Shown here piece after piece: positions 25,682-42,869 of a stretch of DNA of 64,000 nucleotides. The DNA comes from Sulfurospirillum diekertiae (GTDB lineage: Bacteria; Campylobacterota; Campylobacteria; Campylobacterales; Sulfurospirillaceae). Numbering within the stretch: the first letter of the stretch is position 1; every line of letters begins with the position of its first letter. Location of the stretch: positions 2,728,001 through 2,792,000 of the forward strand of contig NZ_CP023275.1 of the NCBI RefSeq assembly GCF_002309535.1, given 5' to 3'. A program made the translations under genes and the position numbers. The notes under the pieces were generated by a model that saw only the letters and a program-made list of their open reading frames with translations, ran no database searches and was not told the DNA's origin.

Positions 25682-26161
25682 ATGAAACTAACCCATTTAG
25701 ATGAAAAAGATCGACCGAAAATGGTCGATGTTAGCGACAAAGTAGAGAGTTTTAGAGTTGCAGTTGCCAGTGGCACAATTACAATGAGTCAAATCGCATT
25801 TGATATGATTATTTCACAGCAAACAAAGAAGGGACCCGTTCTTCAAACAGCTGTTATTGCGGCCATTATGGGAACGAAAAAAACCAGTGATCTTATTCCT
25901 ATGTGCCACCCATTGATGCTTACTTCTGCGAACTGTGATGTTGAAGAACTTCCAAAACTTCCAGGATTTAAACTAACAGTCACAGCAAAACTCAAAGGGC
26001 AAACAGGCGTCGAGATGGAAGCGCTTACAGGAGTCAGTATTGGTCTTCTAACCATTTATGATATGTCTAAAGCTATTGATAAATCAATGGTACTGAGTGA
26101 TATTCGCCTTGAATCCAAAAGTGGAGGGAAAAGTGGAAACTACACCCGAACTTCAGCTTGA
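25682..26161 (+). CDS. moaC: cyclic pyranopterin monophosphate synthase
   Basis: Acts with MoaA to form cPMP from GTP, the first stage of molybdenum cofactor synthesis. 159 residues, normal length, with MVDVSDK near the start, [10 protein letters not shown] (conserved His/Lys-rich active-site region), [26 protein letters not shown] (cited by parts: [19 protein letters not shown]) and ESKSGGKSG near the end. Supports the Psr molybdoenzymes together with mobA. GGGG ribosome site precedes the ATG. The 3' end overlaps the next gene by 29 bases. Confidence 0.96.
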   Translation: MKLTHLDEKDRPKMVDVSDKVESFRVAVASGTITMSQIAFDMIISQQTKKGPVLQTAVIAAIMGTKKTSDLIPMCHPLMLTSANCDVEELPKLPGFKLTVTAKLKGQTGVEMEALTGVSIGLLTIYDMSKAIDKSMVLSDIRLESKSGGKSGNYTRTSA

Positions 26162-26390
26162 TTATCCTTGTCATTGGGAATATAAGTTGGTTCTAAGTTC
26201 TGAACATAATGTCACAACCTTAGTGCAGGAGATACTCGAAGATCGTATACATGAAATTCGAAAATCACAAAATAGTACCAAAGGCAATTACGCCAGTTAT
26301 ACCCTACGCATACTTGTCCATAATGCTGACGATCGTAAAATGCTTTTTCAAATGCTCAAAGCACATCAACATATAAAATTCGTACTATAA
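26133..26390 (+). CDS. DUF493/YbeD-like protein
   Basis: About 85 residues. The WEYKLVLSS strand followed by a helical segment and a C-terminal [22 protein letters not shown] resembles the small DUF493 (YbeD) family, whose fold resembles an ACT-type regulatory domain and whose function is unknown. The start is GTG 26133 with GGAGGGAAAA upstream inside moaC; an ATG at 26097 would give an extension without a ribosome site. Translationally linked to moaC and followed 13 bases later by the coiled-coil gene. Confidence 0.7.
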   Translation: METTPELQLDYPCHWEYKLVLSSEHNVTTLVQEILEDRIHEIRKSQNSTKGNYASYTLRILVHNADDRKMLFQMLKAHQHIKFVL

Positions 26391-26403
26391 AAGAGAGGTT
26401 ACC

Positions 26404-27657
26404 ATGGAATCCACTTACACTATTTTTTTAGCCACGCTCAAAGAGAACAAAGAACATGCCGATCTTTATAAACTCATCAGCGAGCTTACTTTTGAACTTT
26501 CACGTAAAAAAATTCAACGCCTGAAAGACGAAGTGAATATCAACAATCGTATAGGAGAGCTATTTGAGCTCTATTGTAAAGCACTACACGATGAGGGACT
26601 CAAAACATCTCGTGCTATTAGTAGTGTCATCGATGGTCTTTTAAAAGCAACCACTCATGAGAAAGAGGCATTTTTATATAAAAGTATTTATGAAAAAGAG
26701 CAGCTAGAAAAGAGTATTTATACACAAAAACAACAAATTCGCGCAACACTTGCAGATACTTTTAACACCATAGAAACACATATCGTATCAATACAACCTG
26801 AAACACAACAAAATGCCTTGACAGCAGTACATGACACGAAACTTCGTGGAATTGAAATGCTCGGAATTTTAAAAGAGACAACGGCAGAGGCACTATTAAC
26901 TACTCTTGAGAAGGGCAGTGATATTGCAGATACGATTCATGAAATCACTAAAAATCTTACATTTCAGACCATTCATGAAGGTGATTTTACAAAACAGCGC
27001 ATGATCAATATCTCCAGTACAATTATTGGCGCGAGTATTGAAATTGCAGATGAAGACTTAGGACATGCCAAAGATATTTTAGATGGCTCTATCAATGGTG
27101 TAAGAGAAGGTATCACGAAAGCGATTGAGAAGTTTAAAAATGATCTTAAATACGCACCAACAGATGCAATGGAAGGACTCCTTGAAACAGATCTTTCAGA
27201 GCTTCGTAAAGACCTTGTGCGCATTGACGAACAGTTTATCACTCTCTTAGAGGTTCTTGCTTCTCAGAGTGAAGGTATCTCAGCTAGTCTTGTTAAAGAG
27301 ATGATCAAAGAGATGACGAGTTCAACGGTCAAAATTAAACGAGCCGCTAATGATGCCAAAGAGGTCATTGGTGAGCGTATAGAACAACTTAAGGCCGAAG
27401 CTTCAGTCTTTGAAAAAACCTTTAAAGACAAAGCTGAGAAAAAACTCGAATCACTCAAAAAAGATGTCAATGAATTTGAGAAAAAAGCCTCTGCGAAAGT
27501 GGAATCATTTAAACAATTTGAATTTGAAAACGATACAGCCAAACAAGTCGCACAAGAAGCGAAAAAATTAGGGTTTCGTGCATGGGAAGTAGCAAAAAAT
27601 ATGATGGATGGCGCCGTAAAGGGGGCTAAAGAAGCCATGAAAAAAGAGGACAAATAG
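26404..27657 (+). CDS. large helical/coiled-coil protein of unknown function
   Basis: 417 residues, no signal peptide or membrane segment. Almost wholly helical in character: an N-terminal domain (about 1-60), a central part with repeated Ala/Gly/Glu-rich amphipathic helices (DTIHEITKN, AKDILDGSINGVREGITKAIEKF), then a Lys/Glu-rich coiled coil (about 290-380) and a tail GAVKGAKEAMKK like that of phasin or apolipoprotein-type surface-binding helices. I do not recognise the family with certainty. Likely co-transcribed with moaC and the DUF493 gene. A terminator hairpin overlaps the stop codon. Confidence 0.8.
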   Translation: MESTYTIFLATLKENKEHADLYKLISELTFELSRKKIQRLKDEVNINNRIGELFELYCKALHDEGLKTSRAISSVIDGLLKATTHEKEAFLYKSIYEKEQLEKSIYTQKQQIRATLADTFNTIETHIVSIQPETQQNALTAVHDTKLRGIEMLGILKETTAEALLTTLEKGSDIADTIHEITKNLTFQTIHEGDFTKQRMINISSTIIGASIEIADEDLGHAKDILDGSINGVREGITKAIEKFKNDLKYAPTDAMEGLLETDLSELRKDLVRIDEQFITLLEVLASQSEGISASLVKEMIKEMTSSTVKIKRAANDAKEVIGERIEQLKAEASVFEKTFKDKAEKKLESLKKDVNEFEKKASAKVESFKQFEFENDTAKQVAQEAKKLGFRAWEVAKNMMDGAVKGAKEAMKKEDK

Positions 27658-27667
27658 CCCTCTTTTT
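27641..27667 (+). terminator. Rho-independent terminator
   Basis: AAAAAGAGG / CCTCTTTTT overlapping the last codons of the coiled-coil gene; symmetrical A and T runs let it serve the convergent DUF4405 gene too. Confidence 0.75.
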
Positions 27668-27688
27668 AGCTTTACATGTAAAGGTCTT

Positions 27689-28198
27689 TTATGGCATATA
27701 GGGTGCCGTAAAAACAATATTGAGAATATCATCGCTTGTTCTATCATTGGCTTTTGCAATTTCTGAAACGGATTGTTTACTTGAAGCAATAATCTGCTTA
27801 TCTGCCAATATTTTAACCATCATCACTTCATCTAAATCCACAAATGCAGCTACTTTGGAAAGTGGCGCATTCATCATCGTCCCAATAATTTTACTTTTTG
27901 GATTAATGCCTTTTTCTTGTGGGTTCAATAACGGTGTAACGATAAATGCAGAAATAACTAAAAATCCAAAAAAGATAGAGATAAGCGTTGAGCGTTTTTT
28001 AAAATAAGTGACAAATCCATTCCAATTTTTGAGCAAGTGCAAACAAGAAATAGCGACAAAGGCAAAACCTAACCAAATATGCAGTGCCTCACTGGAGAGC
28101 ATACGAATTTTGAAATACATCATGACACCCGTAATGGAAACAACTACAAACATAACCGTTAATAACGCACTTAATATATTTCTGGGGATAACGTTCAT
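27689..28198 (-). CDS. DUF4405-type membrane protein with soluble C-terminal domain
   Basis: 169 residues: three hydrophobic helices (about 7-28, 38-56, 72-93) with two His in the second and third helix regions (ALHIWLGF and SCLHLL), the pattern of DUF4405/cytochrome-b561-like domains that may bind heme. The C-terminal 65 residues (SKIIGTMMNAPLSKVAAF...) resemble the helix-turn domains found after such membrane anchors. No partner dehydrogenase is adjacent. AAGGAG precedes the ATG. Confidence 0.75.
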   Translation of the reverse strand: MNVIPRNILSALLTVMFVVVSITGVMMYFKIRMLSSEALHIWLGFAFVAISCLHLLKNWNGFVTYFKKRSTLISIFFGFLVISAFIVTPLLNPQEKGINPKSKIIGTMMNAPLSKVAAFVDLDEVMMVKILADKQIIASSKQSVSEIAKANDRTSDDILNIVFTAPYMP

Positions 28199-28255
28199 CT
28201 ATAACTCCTTAATTTCGTTTGGAAGTATAGATAATCTATGTTAATCCTTTGTTAA

Positions 28256-28504
28256 TTACTCAATGCCTTGTGAGTGCATAAACATTACTTTATCTGCAAC
28301 CATTTTCACTTTAATGTACTGTTTTTCATCACCCCAAGTACAGTCACTCATCCCCGCAAGTGAATCACATTTCGTTGCTTTTCCTAAGATATCGGTTACT
28401 TGAGTGTAGCTCATGCCCACTTGAATCTTGTCATAATTCTCTTTGCTCAGCTTTGAGCACCCTATAAAGATAAGCAACACTAAAGCCATCATAATATATC
28501 GCAT
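28256..28504 (-). CDS. small lipoprotein, BamE/DUF3862-like
   Basis: About 82 residues with signal peptide and lipobox FIGC (Cys near residue 17), then one SmpA/OmlA-like domain: YDKIQVGMSYTQVTDILGKAT is the typical 'G-M-t-x-x-x-V-x-x-l-l-G' pattern, and YIKVKMVADKVM the closing strand. Two Cys (KCDSL, DCTWG) could form a disulfide. The ATG at 28504 has AAGGAG five bases upstream; the GTG two codons earlier overlaps the ribosome site. Confidence 0.82.
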   Translation of the reverse strand: MRYIMMALVLLIFIGCSKLSKENYDKIQVGMSYTQVTDILGKATKCDSLAGMSDCTWGDEKQYIKVKMVADKVMFMHSQGIE

Positions 28505-28623
28505 GCTCACTCCTTGATTCGATCTTGTAATAGACTAGCATATTTTTACTGTTTTTTGACTTTTTGATCTACGATAGATGACAGTGATAGAGTGAGAAAA
28601 GATATCTAGAAGTTTATGACGAA

Positions 28624-28652
28624 TAAAAAAAGAGAGGCCATAAGACCTCTCT
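28624..28652 (-). terminator. terminator of the DUF3373 gene
   Basis: AGAGAGG / CCTCTCT stem with an eight-base loop; on the minus strand it is followed by a T-rich run (CTCTCTTTTTTTATTC). Confidence 0.85.
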
Positions 28653-28664
28653 AGGAAGATTAGA

Positions 28665-30170
28665 TTAATATCTGTATCTTAAAGACAATCGTAAATCTTG
28701 AGCTGTTTTAACTGCCCCTGGTGTTGAATCAACATCCATTGGAGTACCTGTCCAACCAAAGAAAGTATCACTACCAGTATAAGCATAATCAATATAAACA
28801 TAGCTAAGTTGTGCTGTCAAGTTTTTACCGACAACTGGCATAATATAGTAGAGCTCATAGGCATTACCACGTGCTGCAAGTTTAGATCCTGCTAAAGTAT
28901 CCTCACCATAGGTAAAGCTTCTCCAGTATTTGCTACCATGATTATACTCAAGACCAAGTCTTTGACCTTTCATAATACCTGGAACTTGAACACCTGTATA
29001 AATTGAAGAACCAAATTCTTTATCTGAAGAACCAAGCATACCAGCCATAGAAACTAATCCAGAAGAAGATATAGCACCCAATTGATTATTATTTGGATCT
29101 GTCTTGCTAAATGCATAAGAGAGGAAGAAAATACTATCATCCAAGAAATCACTAATGCCGTCACCAATACCATTAACTTGTAATGATAAAGCACCTCCAG
29201 TCATATCACCAACATCAGCAAAATTAAAATATGGTTTTTGAACATACGTCAATCCGCTACTAGTATAAACTGGTGTCATAGCTATACCCTGAACATTCAT
29301 ATCCATCATATTTTTTGCAACAAAGTAATTACCCATTAACTTATACTGACCATTGTCAAAGAATTGAACAATTAAACCTGCTAAATCCATATTTGGAGTT
29401 TGATCATCATTAACATACCCTGGATTAAAGCCCATGCTACTCATATTCATTGAATATGCCCCAGTCGTATTTGAGAATCCTCGACCTAAACATAATTTGG
29501 CATAAAGACCTGAGATACCAGTAACTTTATCGAAGTCAAATCTAAAGCTAGCACCATCAAATTCCATATTGATATTATGGCTAATTGGTGAAGCAGGGTT
29601 TTCATTATCATTTCTTAGATTTGCCAAGAAACCATCAACAGATGGGCGACGACCAAATGAAGCGCTATAATGTACATCACCCATATCACCAGTATATAAG
29701 AAATAAGCTTCTCTTAAACGAATATTTGAATCATTCGGTTTTTGAGAATCATACCAATCAAATGTTTGAAAATAACTAGTACTACTTATATTAGTTTGAC
29801 CAAATGCTTTATATGCTGCCAAAGATCCCTTGAATACTAAATTGTCAGCTGGCTGTGCGCCCATACCAAGAATAAGTTTATTGGTCCAAACACCGTTGTC
29901 TTGTTTATCGGCACCTTGAATTTTGTAATCTACGTAATCATATGCTGTTCTAAAATCAACATTCCATTTAATATTATCACCTGCATCATGTGCTTTGATC
30001 TCAGAAACTTGAGCCCGAAGTGCATCTACATTGATTTTTGATTGAGCATCTTTTAGCTCTGCCATTTGCGCTTTTAACGCCTCTACTTCTTGCTTGAGTG
30101 AATCATCAGCAGCAAATGCTGAAGATGATAATGTAGCTCCGATAAGCAATGGAGCAATAAATTTCTTCAT
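28665..30170 (-). CDS. DUF3373-family outer-membrane beta-barrel protein
   Basis: A 501-residue exported protein: signal peptide (MKKFIAPLLIGATLSSSAFA), short coiled coil (about 25-60, LKQEVEALKAQMAELKDAQ) and a long beta-rich barrel ending in Tyr-Arg-Tyr. This is the layout of DUF3373 proteins and other coiled-coil-tethered porins of Campylobacterota; substrate unknown, with metal, arsenate or small-anion uptake only guesses. It is followed upstream on the same strand by the two heme-less cytochrome-like genes, 40 bases away. Confidence 0.85.
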   Translation of the reverse strand: MKKFIAPLLIGATLSSSAFAADDSLKQEVEALKAQMAELKDAQSKINVDALRAQVSEIKAHDAGDNIKWNVDFRTAYDYVDYKIQGADKQDNGVWTNKLILGMGAQPADNLVFKGSLAAYKAFGQTNISSTSYFQTFDWYDSQKPNDSNIRLREAYFLYTGDMGDVHYSASFGRRPSVDGFLANLRNDNENPASPISHNINMEFDGASFRFDFDKVTGISGLYAKLCLGRGFSNTTGAYSMNMSSMGFNPGYVNDDQTPNMDLAGLIVQFFDNGQYKLMGNYFVAKNMMDMNVQGIAMTPVYTSSGLTYVQKPYFNFADVGDMTGGALSLQVNGIGDGISDFLDDSIFFLSYAFSKTDPNNNQLGAISSSGLVSMAGMLGSSDKEFGSSIYTGVQVPGIMKGQRLGLEYNHGSKYWRSFTYGEDTLAGSKLAARGNAYELYYIMPVVGKNLTAQLSYVYIDYAYTGSDTFFGWTGTPMDVDSTPGAVKTAQDLRLSLRYRY

Positions 30171-30209
30171 CTTTTTTTTACCTTTTTAAGTAAGAATTAT
30201 TTTACACAA

Positions 30210-30548
30210 CTAGCAAGACGGAACGTTGCCGCTATCGCTTGCAAACTCAACACAGAAATCTCTAATATCTGGCATAAATTTCTCAAATTTATCGCCTTTT
30301 AGAAAGCCATCTAAACCTGGATATTTTTTGGAATACTCAGCAACAAATTTCTCTGCTTTACCATCAAAAAGTGCTTTCCACTCTGCTTGAGTATGTTGTG
30401 TTGCGAATTTCGCACCATTCATTCCTGAACCATCTTTCATATACTTAAGATAGTACTTTTGTCCTTTTGCTGCATCTGCAAATGCAGATGTACTCATTAA
30501 CCCCAATACCAAGAATGCTGAAACAAGTAAACCGAAGACTTTTTTCAT
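30210..30548 (-). CDS. heme-less cytochrome-c-like periplasmic protein, copy 1
   Basis: A 112-residue protein: signal peptide (cleavage likely after AFA, residue 24), then GQKYYLKYMKDGSGMNGAKF, which lines up with the start of small c-type cytochromes but has MKDGSG where CXXCH would be. A QHTQAEW motif and a C-terminal FASDSGNVPSC follow; Cys99 and Cys112 may form a disulfide. Protein is identical to copy 2 (30784-31122) and related to the protein at 51148. The second ATG of ATGATG is best spaced from AAGGAG. Function unknown; association with sulfur-respiration genes suggests a periplasmic sulfur or redox role. Confidence 0.85.
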   Translation of the reverse strand: MKKVFGLLVSAFLVLGLMSTSAFADAAKGQKYYLKYMKDGSGMNGAKFATQHTQAEWKALFDGKAEKFVAEYSKKYPGLDGFLKGDKFEKFMPDIRDFCVEFASDSGNVPSC

Positions 30549-30783
30549 CATTTCTCCTTTCCAAAATTTAAATATGGAGTCATCATAACAAAAGTAAAAT
30601 AAATTTTAATTTAAAAAGTTAATTATTAGAAGAAATAAGTAAATATTATTTTTACTTTTCTTAAAAAATGAGGTTTAAAACTGAAAAGTAGCACTATTTA
30701 AGTAAATATTATTTAATTTTAATAATTGCTTTTCAGATAATTTTATTATTTATCTGAAAAGCATAAAAATATTGTAGAGAGAA
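30549..30783. other. AT-rich spacer between the tandem copies
   Basis: 235 bases, strongly A/T. Holds the terminator of copy 2 (30728-30762) and presumably the promoter of copy 1. Two similar AAGTAAATATTATTT stretches occur at about 30638 and 30700. Confidence 0.6.
30728..30762 (-). terminator. terminator-like perfect hairpin after copy 2
   Basis: Arms GCTTTTCAGATAA and TTATCTGAAAAGC (13 bp, perfect) around a nine-base loop, 22 bases after the stop codon of the 30784-31122 gene. Confidence 0.7.
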
Positions 30784-31122
30784 TTAACAAGACGGAACGT
30801 TGCCGCTATCACTTGCAAACTCAACACAGAAATCTCTAATATCTGGCATAAATTTCTCAAATTTATCGCCTTTTAGAAAGCCATCTAACCCTGGATATTT
30901 TTTTGAATACTCAGCAACAAATTTCTCTGCTTTACCATCAAAAAGTGCTTTCCACTCTGCTTGAGTGTGTTGTGTTGCGAATTTCGCACCATTCATTCCT
31001 GAACCATCTTTCATATACTTAAGATAGTACTTTTGTCCTTTTGCTGCATCTGCAAATGCAGATGTACTCATTAACCCCAATACCAAGAATGCTGAAACAA
31101 GTAAACCGAAGACTTTTTTCAT
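30784..31122 (-). CDS. heme-less cytochrome-c-like periplasmic protein, copy 2
   Basis: Encodes exactly the same 112-residue protein as the gene at 30210-30548; I see only about four synonymous base changes, so the pair arose recently or is kept uniform by gene conversion. The upstream regions differ: here AAGGATATAAC precedes the ATG, so the two copies may be regulated separately. Its upstream 318 bases separate it from the 5S rRNA gene and are very A/T-rich. Confidence 0.85.
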   Translation of the reverse strand: MKKVFGLLVSAFLVLGLMSTSAFADAAKGQKYYLKYMKDGSGMNGAKFATQHTQAEWKALFDGKAEKFVAEYSKKYPGLDGFLKGDKFEKFMPDIRDFCVEFASDSGNVPSC

Positions 31123-31440
31123 GTTATATCCTTATAATTTAAGTTGAACGCTCATAGTAACGCAAAGAGTCTAAAAGATAATTGAAAAAATAAAACTGTA
31201 TATATTTAATAATAATTATAATAAAAATAAATGATATTTAAATAATGAGTTTACAAAATTTTATTAAACAAAAGGGCAGCAGAATACCAAGAGAGATAAA
31301 GAGGTATATAAAGTGAAGAAGCGATCATATGATTGTTTATGATCAAATAATGATGAAACTTTGTATTGAGAATAATCAGAGGGAAAGCGCCTTTGAATAA
31401 GACGAGATAAAAGGTATGTTGTAAAAGAAAGAATCACGAA
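31123..31440. other. gap between small gene and 5S rRNA
   Basis: A/T-rich (especially 31190-31250). From about 31290 it becomes homologous to 37120-37272, downstream of the second 5S gene, so the rRNA-operon duplication includes about 150-180 bases of downstream flank. A GGGCAGCAGAATAC fragment at about 31274 resembles the end of the two-hairpin repeat. No gene seen. Confidence 0.6.
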
Positions 31441-31553
31441 CTGGCAGCGACCTACGTTTCCATCCCAGTAAGGGAAAGTATTATCGGCGATGAAGAGCTT
31501 AGCTTCCTGGTTCGAAATGGGACAGGGCGTTTCCTCTTCTCTATAGCCACCAG
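31441..31553 (-). rRNA. rrf: 5S ribosomal RNA (operon 1)
   Basis: The minus strand reads CTGGTGGCTATAGAGAAGAG at the 5' end and closes with GGTCGCTGCCAG; the terminal stem pairs. Last gene of rRNA operon 1. Identical over its length to the copy at 37273. Confidence 0.93.
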
Positions 31554-31695
31554 AATCGTGAATTAAATCTATGTCGTATTATAACGAAATAGGCTTAATT
31601 CACCATTCTTCAGGTGATTTTAGTATTGTCTAGTCAACAAAGCGCTTTTTACACTTAATAAGGAAGTGAAATAGCATTATCATACGTTATAATAT

Positions 31696-34605
<2,910 letters not shown>

Positions 34606-34828
34606 TTCGTATTCTAATGCACATTTCACTCCCTTATTAAATGTAAACCATCTAACAAGTTGTAAATTGTTTTTTTTGCGTTTTGTTGACTTTGACAATA
34701 ATAAATTAAATAACATTTAGACTAAAAAGTCTAATATAAAAACAACCACAATTGTTCTTATATTAGACGTTGTGTCCTCATTTTCACTAACAATGTCTTG
34801 ATACAATCTTTCACCACTTTTGATAAAA
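34606..34828. other. 23S-tRNA spacer (operon 1)
   Basis: 223-base A/T-rich spacer. Contains an inverted repeat GTCTAATATAA / TTATATTAGAC (about 34729-34768) that likely forms the RNase III-type processing stem around the 23S precursor. The same stem occurs in operon 2 with changes confined to its loop (CCACAATTG versus CTAAATTTG). Confidence 0.6.
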
Positions 34829-34904
34829 TGGTGGAGAATAGCGGGATCGAACCGCTGACCTCCTGCGTGCAAAGCAGGCGCTCTCCCAGCTGAGCTAATT
34901 CCCC
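34829..34904 (-). tRNA. tRNA-Ala (TGC)
   Basis: 76-base cloverleaf on the minus strand starting GGGGAATTAGCTCAGC, anticodon loop with TGC, T-loop GGTTCGATCC, and encoded CCA end. Part of the 16S-23S spacer of operon 1. Confidence 0.96.
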
Positions 34905-34905
34905 A

Positions 34906-34982
34906 TGGTGGGCTTAAGAGGACTCGAACCTCTGACCTTACCCTTATCAGGGGTACGCTCTAACCACCTGAGCTATAAGCCC
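34906..34982 (-). tRNA. tRNA-Ile (GAT)
   Basis: 77-base cloverleaf on the minus strand starting GGGCTTATAGCTCAGG, anticodon GAT, T-loop GGTTCGAGTC, and encoded CCA. One base separates it from tRNA-Ala. Confidence 0.96.
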
Positions 34983-35023
34983 CTCTATCTCTTACAACGC
35001 TCAAGAAGCTAAGCTCCTTTACC

Positions 35024-35071
35024 CTACGCTAACGCTAAGGTACTAAAGCCAGCTGACGTTGTCAGCAGAAT
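35024..35071. repeat. two-hairpin repeat element in the 16S-tRNA-Ile spacer (operon 1)
   Basis: Matches the second half of the repeat family: CTACGCTAACGCTAAGG, TACTAAAGC, then hairpin 2 as GCTGAC-GTT-GTCAGC and CAGAATC. The stem sequence is unlike the other copies but pairs fully. The first hairpin is not clearly present. Confidence 0.65.
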
Positions 35072-35165
35072 CTTTTCTTGTCTTCATTCAATCTCTCAAA
35101 ACTAAATAAGCTTCCCTAGCTGTGCTCGCCGGAGCACCATTGTGAGATAGTGCCCCAATACTCTA

Positions 35166-36675
<1,510 letters not shown>

Positions 36676-37272
36676 ATTTTTATGAAGTGTTCTTCATTTG
36701 ACTTAAAGTATCTCTTTTTTTAATAAAGAGTTGATAATCTCTTTTTTCGCGTCACTGACTAAGGTCGCTTATTTAGATTTCAAAGATTGAATTTGACATT
36801 GTTAAAATGGTAATGAACGTGAAGCTTATCCCCTACTTTGGGTACTTCTCTTTAACCCCGCTTTCTCAAACGAGGACGAAATTATATATCCTTACACCTT
36901 ACAAAGACATTAAACATATCTCACCATTAAAAGAAATTAGTTCTGTGCTGATATATATGTATATCCTGTCTCTTGCTTCATTGTTATTACAATTAGAAGA
37001 CTGACAATGTATAGAAGAATTTGATAAGAAAAAAGAAAGATTTGAATTTAAAGTAGAAAAGCTACGCTTATTAAACATGATAAAAAATACACTTTATTTT
37101 TTTAGGCAAGGAAAAAGCTAAGAGAGATAAAGAGGTGTAAAAAGATAAGGAGAGATCATATAATTATTTATTATCAGACAATGATAAAGCTTTATATTGA
37201 GAATAATTAGAGGAAGACCGCCTTTGAATAAGACGAGATAAAAGATGAGTTGTAAAAGAAAGAATCACGGAA
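36676..37272. other. spacer between the tandem rRNA operons; promoter region of operon 1
   Basis: About 600 bases, no gene. On the minus strand a TATAAT at 36881-36886 is the best -10 for operon 1, and TTTTAACAATG at about 36798-36808 resembles the boxA antitermination element. Homology with the region upstream of operon 2 stops at about 36913. From about 37120 the sequence is homologous to the downstream flank of the other 5S gene. A fragment AAAAGCTACGCTTATTAAAC at 37057 recalls the repeat linker. Confidence 0.6.
36881..36886 (-). promoter_or_regulatory. -10 box of rRNA operon 1
   Basis: TATAAT on the minus strand, about 205 bases before the 16S gene, identical in position to that of operon 2. 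No standard -35. Confidence 0.45.
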
Positions 37273-37385
37273 CTGGCAGCGACCTACGTTTCCATCCCAG
37301 TAAGGGAAAGTATTATCGGCGATGAAGAGCTTAGCTTCCTGGTTCGAAATGGGACAGGGCGTTTCCTCTTCTCTATAGCCACCAG
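37273..37385 (-). rRNA. rrf: 5S ribosomal RNA (operon 2)
   Basis: Same sequence as the copy at 31441-31553; last gene of rRNA operon 2. Confidence 0.93.
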
Positions 37386-37525
37386 AATCGTGAATTAAAT
37401 CTATGTCGCATTATAGCGAAATAGGCTTAATTCACCATTCTTCAGGTGATTTTAGTATTGTCTAGTCAACAAAGCGCTTTACACTTAATAAGGAAGTGAA
37501 ATAGCATTATCATACGTTATAATAT

Positions 37526-40435
<2,910 letters not shown>

Positions 40436-40658
40436 TTCGTATTCTAATGCACATTTCACTCCCTTATTAAATGTAAACCATCTAACAAGTTGTAAATTGT
40501 TTTTTTTGCGTTTTGTTGACTTTGACAATAATAAATTAAATAACATTTAGACTAAAAAGTCTAATATAAAAACAACTAAATTTGTTCTTATATTAGACGT
40601 TGTGTCCTCATTTTCACTAACAATGTCTTGATACAATCTTTCACCATTTTTGATAAAA

Positions 40659-40734
40659 TGGTGGAGAATAGCGGGATCGAACCGCTGACCTCCTGCGTGC
40701 AAAGCAGGCGCTCTCCCAGCTGAGCTAATTCCCC
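40659..40734 (-). tRNA. tRNA-Ala (TGC), operon 2
   Basis: Identical to the copy at 34829-34904, anticodon TGC, CCA encoded. Confidence 0.96.
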
Positions 40735-40735
40735 A

Positions 40736-40812
40736 TGGTGGGCTTAAGAGGACTCGAACCTCTGACCTTACCCTTATCAGGGGTACGCTCTAACCACCTG
40801 AGCTATAAGCCC
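40736..40812 (-). tRNA. tRNA-Ile (GAT), operon 2
   Basis: Identical to the copy at 34906-34982, anticodon GAT, CCA encoded. Confidence 0.96.
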
Positions 40813-40828
40813 CTCTATCTCTTACAAC

Positions 40829-40871
40829 GCTAACCGCTAAGGTACTAAAGCCAGCTGACGTTGTCAGTAGA
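40829..40871. repeat. shortened two-hairpin repeat remnant (operon 2 spacer)
   Basis: Same as 35024-35071 but the spacer is 28 bases shorter, apparently by loss between CGCTA direct repeats, and the stem's last base is T instead of C, leaving a G-T wobble. Confidence 0.6.
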
Positions 40872-40967
40872 ATCTTTTCTTGTCTTCATTCAATCTCTCA
40901 AAACTAAATAAGCTTCCCTAGCTGTGCTCGCCGGAGCACCATTGTGAGATAGTGCCCCAATACTCTA

Positions 40968-42477
<1,510 letters not shown>

Positions 42478-42869
42478 ATTTTTATGAAGTGTTCTTCATT
42501 TGACTTAAAGTATCTCTTTTTTAATAAAGAGTTGATAATCTCTTTTTTCGCGTCACTGACTAAGGTCGCTTATTTAGATTTCAAAGATTGAATTTGACAT
42601 TGTTAAAATGGTAATGAACGTGAAGCTTGTCCCCTACTTTGGGTACTTCTCTTTAACCCCGCTTTCTCAAACGAGGACGAAATTATATATCCTTGCACCT
42701 TACAAAGACATTAAACTCGCACTGCAACTAATTGGTTTTTTTATTCCTCTCAAGTTGATTAATTTTTCGTTTACTCTCTTTCCATATAATAGACAATTCA
42801 CAAATTGCATTTCATCTTATTAATTTGATAAAATGCGGTTTGATTTTACGTCTTTTGAAGGAGAATTAC
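42478..42869. other. divergent promoter region, rRNA operon 2 and Bax-inhibitor gene
   Basis: Left of about 42716 it matches the operon 1 leader: -10 TATAAT (minus strand) at 42682-42687 and boxA-like TTTTAACAATG at about 42600-42610. Right of that, TATAAT at 42785-42790 on the plus strand is the likely -10 for the Bax-inhibitor gene. Confidence 0.6.
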
